Positions 1 through 6,556 of a stretch of 20,803 nt of DNA are shown in pieces. This DNA is from an uncultured Clostridia bacterium (GTDB lineage Bacteria > Bacillota > Clostridia > Oscillospirales > Ruminococcaceae): positions 1 through 20,803 of the forward strand of contig CALGTU010000156.1 in the NCBI GenBank assembly GCA_937901465.1, in the 5' to 3' direction. How positions within the stretch are numbered: the first letter of the stretch is position 1; every line of letters starts with the position of its first letter. The translations under genes and the position numbers were made by a program. The notes under the pieces were generated by a model. That model was not told where the DNA came from, made no database searches, and saw only the letters and a list, made by a program, of their open reading frames with translations.

Positions 1-1162
1 TTCCTGTATATACTACGCAGTTTTTGGGGTAATTATGCGGAAGGTAATTGCTGTCGGATTTATGGTCGAAAGCAAATTCCAAAATCTTCATTCCGGGATA
101 GCCTGAAGATTTAAGCATCTTTTCAACTTCGGGAGTTAAAAAACCAAGGTCTTCTGCTATAATTCCTGTTTTTCTGAAGTTCTGCTTTACTGCCTTTATG
201 AACTTCATATCGGGGCCTTTTACCCATTCGCCTATTCTTGCGTTTTCGTTTCCGTAAGGGATTGAATAATAGCTTTCAAATCCGCGGAAATGGTCTATTC
301 TGATAACATCAAAAAGCTTTGATGTTGCTTTTATTCTTTCCATCCACCAGGAGAAATCCTGTTCTTCCAAAACGTCCCAACGATAAAGGGGATTTCCCCA
401 TAACTGACCGTCTTCTGAAAAACAATCGGGCGGGCAACCTGCTACATTTGTAGGTAAAAGCGATTTATCAAACTGGAATATTTCGGGGTTTGCCCATGTA
501 TCAGCGCTGTCTGATGCTACATAAATAGGAATATCACCTATGAGTTTAACACCGTTCTTTTTGGCATAGGATTTCATTTCATTCCACTGTTTAAAGAAGA
601 GGAACTGAATATATCCCCAGAAATCTATCTCTTCGGATAAAAGTTCACGGTATTTTTTTATTGCGTTTTTCTTGCGGAATTTTATATCGTCGTCCCATTC
701 CTGCCATGCTTTTAAATCGAAATGGTTTTTAACCGCCATATAAAAAGCATAGTCTTCTATCTTAGGATTTTCTTTTATGAAATCAAGGTAAAGCGATTTA
801 TCTCTTTCAAAGCCGTTTTTAAAGGCTTTTTTAAGCACCTTAAATCTTTCGTTGAAGATTTTTTCATAGTCAACCTTTTCATCGTTATCGCCGAAATCGA
901 TATTTTCATAATCGCTCTTTTCCAGAAGATTATCTTCTGCTAAAAGGTCAAAATCGATGAAATAAGGATTCCCTGCGAATGACGAGAATGACTGATATGG
1001 AGAATCGCCGTAGCTTGTTGGTCCTATCGGGAGAAGCTGCCAGTATTTCTGACCTGAATTTTTAAGAAAATCGATAAATTCATAAGCCGCCTTACCCATT
1101 GTTCCTATTCCGTAATCGGAAGGAAGTGAGAAAATCGGCATAAGTATTCCGCTTGCACGCAT
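1..1162 (-). CDS. malQ: 4-alpha-glucanotransferase (GH77 amylomaltase), C-terminus cut by window edge
   Basis: MalQ transfers alpha-1,4-glucan chains between maltodextrins and releases glucose; it acts in the cytoplasm in maltodextrin and glycogen use. About 387 residues are visible out of the roughly 490-510 usual for the family. Visible hallmarks are the N-terminal MRASGILMPI and SLPSDYGIG, the WQLLPIGP and YGDSPYQSFS segments, IGDIPIYVASDSADTW (about 208-223), and the region IRIDHFRGF with the expected nucleophile D290. IIAEDLG carries the expected acid/base E337. The sequence stops at CVVYTG, just before the usual THDN motif. The start sits only 7 bp after the stop of the upstream 1073-codon gene. 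A GAAAGG inside the end of that gene is the likely ribosome binding site, so the two are probably co-transcribed. No transport or other maltodextrin gene is visible next to it. Confidence 0.95.
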   Translation of the reverse strand, partial: MRASGILMPIFSLPSDYGIGTMGKAAYEFIDFLKNSGQKYWQLLPIGPTSYGDSPYQSFSSFAGNPYFIDFDLLAEDNLLEKSDYENIDFGDNDEKVDYEKIFNERFKVLKKAFKNGFERDKSLYLDFIKENPKIEDYAFYMAVKNHFDLKAWQEWDDDIKFRKKNAIKKYRELLSEEIDFWGYIQFLFFKQWNEMKSYAKKNGVKLIGDIPIYVASDSADTWANPEIFQFDKSLLPTNVAGCPPDCFSEDGQLWGNPLYRWDVLEEQDFSWWMERIKATSKLFDVIRIDHFRGFESYYSIPYGNENARIGEWVKGPDMKFIKAVKQNFRKTGIIAEDLGFLTPEVEKMLKSSGYPGMKILEFAFDHKSDSNYLPHNYPKNCVVYTG

Positions 1163-1169
1163 AATAAAA

Positions 1170-4100
1170 TTAAGCCTTTCTTATTGTCTGTATAAGGACT
1201 GTGAGCCCTGCCCACGCGAGATTATAAAGAAGAACAACTGTGGGACTCAGTTCGGGGAATGATGATAAAACGGCAAATACAAGTGCCATTAAAAGCCCTA
1301 AAATTCCCGATGCGGCCTGAATTATAAGACCGATATTAGCTGTTTTTCTGATACGCTTTGTTCCTATGATAAGAGATGCGAATGACGCAAATCTTCCATT
1401 ACATACAAGTGATGATGACTGTTTAGGAACATAGCTTGTTGTTTCTTCAAATTCATTATGAAGTCTGAAAGGAAGAAGTTTGAACATATCGGGTGAAACA
1501 CCGAAAAGTTCAGAAAGTTTATTTATGCTGATTATTGAATCAACCGTTCTGAGCATTACGCTTACTTCGTTCTTTTCAAATTCGTTAAGGCAGTATTCAA
1601 CTTCGGGATTTGCCTTTATATCAATAATAAACATCGCTGAAAGTTCACCCGAGATTGAAAGATAAACGGCTGATCTTCCGTTTTCTGTATACTCTCTTTC
1701 TCTTGCTGCTGTTGGCATACCCTCAATACTATGGTTTATCATAAGTTCTCTGCTGCCGAGAAGAACACGCTTGTTGTTTATCCAGCCGCAAAGACCCATA
1801 GAGTCTTCATAGATATAGCTTTCAACGGGATTGAGCATTTCTGTCTTTCCTACGATTATATCATAGAACATATGCTTTAAGATACTTCCCGAATGACTTG
1901 TAAGACTAGCCGCCTGAACGATAGCTTCGTCTACCTGTGTTCCTGAAAATACCTTTATAGATGAAAGTGTTACTGTTCCTTCGGGGAAAAGCTGTGAAAC
2001 ATCTAAAAGAACAGAGTTTGTATCGCCGAAGTCTTCAACGCTCTGATAAGAAAGCATTGCTGATGAAGATTCAAGATATTTTGATGCGCCCTTTAAAAGC
2101 GGAAGGTTTACTGTGAAGATTGTTGCAAAGCAAGAACAGAGTGATAATGTTCCCGCAAATACTGAAAATGCAATAAATATTCCGCCCATACCTTCAACCG
2201 AACGATTGAAGATAAGCGAAAGGATTGCCGCGAGAAGTGCACCGCCACAAGCAGCGGGAGCAGCTATTTTACAGAAATTATCCGAAACATCGGGAGCATA
2301 AGAATTCTTTAAGAAGTCGTTGACGAATTCTGTCTTTTTCATAGCAGAAAGAACAGGGAAATCGCTTAAAGCTCCTCTTGTGAACTTTGATGCTGTATCT
2401 TCATTATCAACTGTGAAAACAGCGTAATGTTCACTGTCGCCTGCGATATAGCGGAAGTTCTTTTCTGTTCTCCATACAGAGAAGAGTTTGCCTAAGGTAT
2501 TGAAAAGAAGTGAGAATATCGCAACTGAGATATACACATTTACATAACCCTGTGCAACTATTCCTGTATTAGCAAGTGCTACCATAGCTGAAACGAGTGT
2601 TCCTACTATTGCAACGGCACTTAAAGTATCGGTGTCTGCCTGAAGTTTGAAAAGCTTTTTGAATCCGCAGGAAATTACGGAATAGCAGACAAATGCCGAA
2701 AGAAGTCCTAAAATAATATTGATGAAAAGATATGTTGTAGGCTGTGCACCCTTGCTTAAAAGTTCGATAACGGGAAGATCAAAATCATTTGCGAGTGAAA
2801 TAAGTCCGCTGGAGAGTGCCGCAACAACGAGGAATATAAATCTTACCGCAAGAGAATTCTTGAACTGAATGATATCGTTATGAACAGATGGTGCATCCTC
2901 AATGGATTCGAAATCTGTTATTTCTCTTTTATCATCAGCAATTTCTACAATATCATCATCTTCTTCACCGATGAGGACAAAATCATTGACTTTCTTTCTT
3001 CTGCGTTCTTTGAGTTCACGCATTTTCTGCATTTCGCTTGCTGATTCGTCTATCGGGATAGGTTCTGTATTGGGAAGAATTTTATCTTCAAGTTTAAGGT
3101 CGATATCAGAAATGCTCTTTCTTGAAACGGGAGGAATAACGGCTGTATGCTGTCCCCTCTCCTTTTTGATACGGTTGAGATTTTCAACCATATTATCGCT
3201 TTCGACAGATTTCTGAGGTTCTAAGGGTTTTACTTCCTTATTATCAAAAGAAAGTTTTCCTGTCTGTTCTTTTTTCTGAGAAGGTTTCTTTTTCTTCTGT
3301 ATATCCTCGGGTTCTGCTGAAATTATAGGACCTGTCATTTCGAGAGTTATCTCTTTAGGTCTTTTAGGTTTCTGGATTTTTATTTCTATAACGGGTTCTT
3401 TCTTTTTAGGTTCGCCCATCATTGAAGAATAAACATCAACATTGATATCATCGGGAGTAGGAAGTTCTGCTGTATACTCTCTGAGTTTTGAGCTTTCTCT
3501 TTCCTTTGCCGAAAGTTTTTTCTTTTCTTTTGTTTCTGTATGATGCTTTTCTTCTGTTTTAGCTGACTTTTCTGTCTTTTCAGACTTTACGGACTTTTCT
3601 TCCTTTACTGAAGTTTCTTCTTTTTCTTTTTTACCGAAAAAGCCTTTTATTGTATCAAAAATTCCGGGCTTATCGTCGTCATCTTCAACAACAGGACGAA
3701 ATCCTGAATTACCACCGAAAAATTCTTTAAGGTCGCTGTCTATTCTTATAGAATTTTCTTTTTCGGATTTTGCAAAAGCATCAGAAAGATTTTCGTTTTT
3801 CGCTTTCTGTTCGCGTGGCTTTTTAGCAACAAATCCGCCGTCAAGTGCTTTGCTGAGTTCAGACTGTTCTTTGTTATCCGACTGCTGTTTTGTTATAGCA
3901 GGCTTTGAAGAATCGTAATCAATAGGATTTATTGTTCCGTAATCAAAAATCGATTTTTTGTTATCGTTTACAATTTCAGGTTCGGGAGTTTTAACTTCTT
4001 CTGAAACAACAGGCTTTTCAATTTCGGCAGGTTTTTCTGCCTTAACAGGCTTTTCCGCCTTAACGGTTTTTTCTGCCTTGACGGGTTTTTCTGCCTTGAC

Positions 4101-4391
4101 GGGTTTTTCCGCCTTAACGGGCTTTTCTGCCTTGACGGGCTTTTCTGCCTTGACGGGTTTTTCCGCCTTGACGGGTTTTTCTGCCTTAACGGGTTTTTCT
4201 TCTTTTATTACAGGCTTTTCCTTCGGAGTTACAGCCTTAACCATTTCGGGTTCTGTTTTACGGGGAGGAACTTTATCAAGATTTCTGCCCGCAAGAATGC
4301 TATCGAGGTCAAAAGGTTCATCAGACTTTGCTACCTCTCGTCTTGGGTGTTCATTAAGGATGTCATCAAGTGAAAACTGCTTGTCAGCCAT
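1170..4391 (-). CDS. large membrane protein: disordered Lys/Glu/Pro-rich N-half plus degenerate P1B-type ATPase-like C-half
   Basis: This 1073-residue protein has no recognised name. Residues 1-510 are highly charged and low in complexity, with two FxLDxIL motifs (6-12, 27-33) and nine KAEK[PT][VA] units (69-122). Residues 513-1073 follow a P1B-type (heavy-metal) ATPase from start to end. There are four predicted helices (about 513-534, 550-572, 588-608, 612-634), a shortened actuator-like loop, two helices (708-728, 735-762), a P/N-like domain, and two last helices (1018-1040, 1046-1068). LCSCFATIFTVNLP (751-764) sits where CPC...TP belongs. LLDVSQLFPEG (795-805) sits where DKTGTLTEG belongs: D797 is kept but KTGT is lost. 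SHS (832-834) replaces SEHP, LLGSRELM (877-884) matches VGN..LM, and LRTVD (947-951) replaces TGDN. No TGE or GDGxND is seen. I infer a catalytically dead pump with an adaptor or sensor role. AGGAGG at 4399-4404 fixes the start. It lies 44 bp downstream of rlmB, with no terminator between. Confidence 0.9.
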   Translation of the reverse strand: MADKQFSLDDILNEHPRREVAKSDEPFDLDSILAGRNLDKVPPRKTEPEMVKAVTPKEKPVIKEEKPVKAEKPVKAEKPVKAEKPVKAEKPVKAEKPVKAEKPVKAEKTVKAEKPVKAEKPAEIEKPVVSEEVKTPEPEIVNDNKKSIFDYGTINPIDYDSSKPAITKQQSDNKEQSELSKALDGGFVAKKPREQKAKNENLSDAFAKSEKENSIRIDSDLKEFFGGNSGFRPVVEDDDDKPGIFDTIKGFFGKKEKEETSVKEEKSVKSEKTEKSAKTEEKHHTETKEKKKLSAKERESSKLREYTAELPTPDDINVDVYSSMMGEPKKKEPVIEIKIQKPKRPKEITLEMTGPIISAEPEDIQKKKKPSQKKEQTGKLSFDNKEVKPLEPQKSVESDNMVENLNRIKKERGQHTAVIPPVSRKSISDIDLKLEDKILPNTEPIPIDESASEMQKMRELKERRRKKVNDFVLIGEEDDDIVEIADDKREITDFESIEDAPSVHNDIIQFKNSLAVRFIFLVVAALSSGLISLANDFDLPVIELLSKGAQPTTYLFINIILGLLSAFVCYSVISCGFKKLFKLQADTDTLSAVAIVGTLVSAMVALANTGIVAQGYVNVYISVAIFSLLFNTLGKLFSVWRTEKNFRYIAGDSEHYAVFTVDNEDTASKFTRGALSDFPVLSAMKKTEFVNDFLKNSYAPDVSDNFCKIAAPAACGGALLAAILSLIFNRSVEGMGGIFIAFSVFAGTLSLCSCFATIFTVNLPLLKGASKYLESSSAMLSYQSVEDFGDTNSVLLDVSQLFPEGTVTLSSIKVFSGTQVDEAIVQAASLTSHSGSILKHMFYDIIVGKTEMLNPVESYIYEDSMGLCGWINNKRVLLGSRELMINHSIEGMPTAAREREYTENGRSAVYLSISGELSAMFIIDIKANPEVEYCLNEFEKNEVSVMLRTVDSIISINKLSELFGVSPDMFKLLPFRLHNEFEETTSYVPKQSSSLVCNGRFASFASLIIGTKRIRKTANIGLIIQAASGILGLLMALVFAVLSSFPELSPTVVLLYNLAWAGLTVLIQTIRKA
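4026..4187 (-). repeat. 18-bp in-frame tandem repeat, nine units, coding for KAEKPV
   Basis: Nine consecutive 18-bp units encode KAEK[PT][VA] (residues 69-122 of the 1073-residue protein). More divergent half-units flank them on both sides (KEEKPV before, EIEKPV after). Units differ mainly at synonymous third positions (gccttgacggg versus gccttaacggg). This fits expansion by replication slippage under selection for the peptide pattern. On the opposite strand it reads as a GFSALT repeat, which is only a shadow. Confidence 0.95.
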
Positions 4392-4435
4392 TCTTCTTCC
4401 TCCTAAAATTTATCGTAATAGGGACTATTCTGAAA

Positions 4436-5191
4436 TTATCCTCTTTGTCTTACAACTTCATAGATAAATATACCTGCTGCAACAGATGCATTGAGCGAGG
4501 TTACTTTGCCTTTCATCTTAAGGCTTAAAAGATAATCGCATTTTTCTCTTACAAGTCGGCTCATTCCTTTTCCCTCTGAGCCTATAACGAGTGCTACTGC
4601 GCCTTTCATATCAACCGTTGAATAATCTTCGCCTGCAGCGTCGGTTCCGTAAACCCAGACGCCGTTTTCTTTGAGATAATCAATTGTTGATGCGATATTC
4701 GGAACTCTTGCAACGGGAACCCAACTTGCTGCACCCGCTGAAGTTTTATTTACTGTAAAATTAAGGGTTGCACTATGTCTTTTAGGGATAATAACTCCGT
4801 CAGCACCGCCCGCTTCGCATGTTCTTATAATAGCACCGAGGTTATGGGGGTCTTCGATATCATCACAGATGATGATGAACGGTGATGTTCCCTTTTCTTT
4901 TGAAATATTAAGAATATCATCAACCGAAACATATTCGGCAACACCGCCTATTGCGACAACGCCCTGGTGAGCCCCGCCTTCTGACATCTGAGAAAGTTTT
5001 TTGTCATCAACATTCTTGACAACAATTCCCTGCTCCTTAGCCATTTTACAGATGAGGCCGATACTTCCGCCGCCATCTTTGGAAACATAGATGGTGTCTA
5101 TATTCTTTTTTGCTTTTAAAGCCTCGATTACGGGGTTTCTTCCGATTATGAGACTCTTTTCTTCTTTGAAATTATCGTTATAATAAGCCAT
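4436..5191 (-). CDS. rlmB: 23S rRNA (guanosine-2'-O)-methyltransferase, TrmH/SpoU family, RlmB-like
   Basis: This is an AdoMet-dependent 2'-O-ribose methyltransferase of the SpoU (SPOUT) class; RlmB modifies G2251 of 23S rRNA. The 251-residue length is normal. The N-terminal substrate-binding domain begins with IIGRNPVIEAL (15-25). Motif 1 is NLGAIIRTCEAGGADGVII (117-135), with N117 and catalytic-type R123. Motif 2 is LVIGSEGKGMS (201-211), with E206. Motif 3 is SLNASVAAGIFIYE (232-245), which forms the trefoil knot. AAAGGA at 5199-5204 precedes the ATG, and a sigma-A promoter lies at 5232-5260. It is the first gene of a probable unit with the pseudo-ATPase and malQ. The exact target (RlmB versus another SpoU enzyme) rests on family resemblance. 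The closely related TrmH and TsnR types are less likely because RlmB-type N-terminal sequence is present. Confidence 0.92.
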   Translation of the reverse strand: MAYYNDNFKEEKSLIIGRNPVIEALKAKKNIDTIYVSKDGGGSIGLICKMAKEQGIVVKNVDDKKLSQMSEGGAHQGVVAIGGVAEYVSVDDILNISKEKGTSPFIIICDDIEDPHNLGAIIRTCEAGGADGVIIPKRHSATLNFTVNKTSAGAASWVPVARVPNIASTIDYLKENGVWVYGTDAAGEDYSTVDMKGAVALVIGSEGKGMSRLVREKCDYLLSLKMKGKVTSLNASVAAGIFIYEVVRQRG

Positions 5192-5231
5192 AATAAATTC
5201 CTTTTAAAAACATTTTAACACATATATAGAC

Positions 5232-5260
5232 ATTATAACATTTTTACAAAAGAAAAACAA
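5232..5260 (-). promoter_or_regulatory. sigma-A promoter of rlmB operon
   Basis: On the minus strand TTGTTT (5255-5260) is followed after 17 bp by a perfect TATAAT (5232-5237). The -35 overlaps the T-run of the terminator of the upstream 82-codon gene. The start of transcription would fall about 25-30 bp before the rlmB ribosome binding site. Confidence 0.65.
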
Positions 5261-5294
5261 GATTTTTCGCTAATTTTTTAGAGAAAAATCTTGT
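5246..5294 (-). terminator. rho-independent terminator after the 82-codon gene
   Basis: A perfect 12-bp stem (5257-5268 with 5283-5294) has a 14-nt AT-rich loop. It is followed on the minus strand by TTTTCTTTTG. It begins 8 bp after the stop codon at 5302. The stem is AT-rich, so its strength is moderate. Confidence 0.75.
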
Positions 5295-5301
5295 CTGTAA
5301 T

Positions 5302-5550
5302 TTAAAATATAACAACAGTTAAAATCAACGTTATAACCGCAACAAAAACAGATGAAATTATTACCGCCCATCTTATGCGCCTTCGTCTGTCATTTTCATC
5401 GAGTTCTGACAGATATTTTCTTGCGGCTATCCGAAGAGTTTCGGGTTTATCGCCCGATTTTTCGGGTTTTACGAACAAAATCGCTTTTTCAAAATACTCT
5501 CCGTCGGGATTATTTATCTCGATAACCCGCCTGTTTACGCCCTTTATCAC
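5302..5550 (-). CDS. small tail-anchored membrane protein, unknown function
   Basis: I do not recognise a functional family; it looks like a conserved hypothetical protein of Clostridia. The 82 residues hold a mixed hydrophilic part beginning MIKGVNRRVIEI. A basic stretch NDRRRRIRW (about 53-61) follows, and then one C-terminal membrane helix (about 62-81). This predicts a tail-anchored protein with its N-part in the cytoplasm. The start is GTG, preceded by GGTGA at a short spacing and by AGGAAGAGAG further up. It has its own terminator at 5246-5294. It is separated from the next upstream gene by 296 bp of non-coding DNA, so it is probably a single-gene unit. Coding nature is supported by the terminator placement and by the contrast between a soluble part and a clean membrane helix. 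Confidence 0.75.
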   Translation of the reverse strand: MIKGVNRRVIEINNPDGEYFEKAILFVKPEKSGDKPETLRIAARKYLSELDENDRRRRIRWAVIISSVFVAVITLILTVVIF

Positions 5551-5846
5551 GATTTTTCACCACTCTCTTCCTGTCAATTTCCGATATGGATATTTTAGCC
5601 ACAAAGAATGGCATTTATACAAAAAGTAGTCGCGGCTTTACAAAAAATCGTGTGAAAATGTTGAAAACTATGTTGAAAAAGGGTTGGTTTGAATGTTGAA
5701 AACTTTGATTTTCTTAAAATTTCAGTTGAAAACTCTGTTGAAAGTGTGGAAACTTGCGTAACAACGCAACCGATTTTCGTTTATGAAAGTGTCGTGTTTC
5801 AACATTACATTCTGTAAAAATACTAAAAACTAAGGTTACATTACGG
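5551..5846. other. 296-bp non-coding region with clustered TGTTGAAAA-like 9-mers
   Basis: No gene is visible here. TGTTGAAAA occurs at 5659, 5671 and 5694. Close variants are AGTTGAAAA (5724), TGTTGAAAG (5736), TGTGGAAAC (5745), TGTGAAAAT (5651) and an inverted copy, GTTTCAACA (5796-5804). A small hairpin TTGCGT/ACGCAA lies at 5754-5769. A direct repeat GGTTACATT lies at 5834-5842 and 5846-5854, partly inside the end of the next gene. The reverse complement TTTTCAACA differs from the DnaA box TTATCCACA at two positions. The role is unknown. Confidence 0.7.
5614..5643 (-). promoter_or_regulatory. possible promoter of the 82-codon gene
   Basis: On the minus strand TTGTAA (5638-5643), 18 bp, then TATAAA (5614-5619), about 65 bp upstream of the GTG start. 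Both boxes are imperfect. Part of this site belongs to a 15-bp sequence repeated at 8524-8538. Confidence 0.4.
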
Positions 5847-6536
5847 TTACATTTCTTCTCTTGATGTAAGAAATTTTATCGCCCTTTCAATACTGTCACG
5901 AGATGTTCCCCAATCGGCATCTGCACCTGTGTTTCTGTAGTCATACATACTGCAATAATGCGAAACATCGTCATAAAGCACCTTTGCATATTCTCCTGCG
6001 AGTTTTTTGATATCAGAAAGAAAGAGTTCGAGTTCTTCTTTTTTAAGATAATTAGGTGCTTGTTCCATAAGCATATCGTAATGCGGAAGACAGATATATT
6101 TCTGTTCACGAAGTTGTTTCTGGAAAGAAGAATCTCTGTAACATTCGAAGAAAGTCTTCAAAAGACGTTCCATTCCCCAATCAACTTTACTGCATACAAA
6201 GCAGGAAGTATTTACTTCGGAAAGTTTTTTCTTCTTTGCATTTTTAGGCTCAAAAAGTTTTTTGCCCGAAAAGATTTCTTCGTTAAGTGTCTGAAGATGA
6301 GTCTGAAGCATAAGCGCTAAAGAAAGGCGGTTTTTACAAGCTTTCATCATAGCAAAATGTTCGGAACAAAATCCTAATTTATTTGTTTCGATTCTTACAT
6401 CAGGTTCCATCATAGCGGCACCCATTATGTATTCTACCGTTCTCTGTTCAAGCATATCCCTCATTGTGCAGATAGGACAGCCGCAGCTTTCCTCCATAAT
6501 TTCGCTTATAGGGATTGTAAGGATACTTTCACGCAT
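5847..6536 (-). CDS. DUF6062-like cysteine-rich protein with two CxxC...CxxH modules
   Basis: The 229-residue soluble protein resembles the DUF6062 family of Clostridia, whose function is unknown; I name the family from memory. Two similar modules are visible. Module one is CPIC (20-23) with GFCSEH (C57, H60). Module two is CFVC (112-115) with YICLPH (C149, H152). Each pairs a CxxC with a CxxH, which looks like two zinc-binding sites of treble-clef type. The rest is predicted to be mostly helical. There is no signal peptide or membrane helix. AAAGGAAG lies upstream of the ATG. The stop of the upstream hydrolase gene is only 20 bp away, so the two genes form an operon and the products may work together. 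The modules resemble a duplication. A nucleic-acid or protein-binding role is possible but not shown. Confidence 0.85.
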   Translation of the reverse strand: MRESILTIPISEIMEESCGCPICTMRDMLEQRTVEYIMGAAMMEPDVRIETNKLGFCSEHFAMMKACKNRLSLALMLQTHLQTLNEEIFSGKKLFEPKNAKKKKLSEVNTSCFVCSKVDWGMERLLKTFFECYRDSSFQKQLREQKYICLPHYDMLMEQAPNYLKKEELELFLSDIKKLAGEYAKVLYDDVSHYCSMYDYRNTGADADWGTSRDSIERAIKFLTSREEM

Positions 6537-6556
6537 TTTTTATACTTCCTTTCGGT

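Noticed and set aside
4026..4187. Regular short repeats that might suggest a CRISPR array
   Set aside because: Units are directly joined with no spacers, are a multiple of three long, and lie in frame inside a coding region.
1170..4391. Calling the 1073-residue protein a working metal-transporting ATPase
   Set aside because: The phosphorylation motif, TGE, CPC, TGDN and GDGxND are all altered or absent, so transport activity cannot be claimed.
3958..4467. Plus-strand open frame with a repeated GFSALT pattern
   Set aside because: It is the antisense reading of the KAEKPV repeat of the 1073-codon gene. It has no ribosome binding site and crosses the start of that gene.
5551..5846. Calling the region the replication origin
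   Set aside because: No dnaA, dnaN, rpmH or perfect TTATCCACA box is visible. The repeats are two mismatches away from the box, so only a DnaA-box-like cluster can be claimed.
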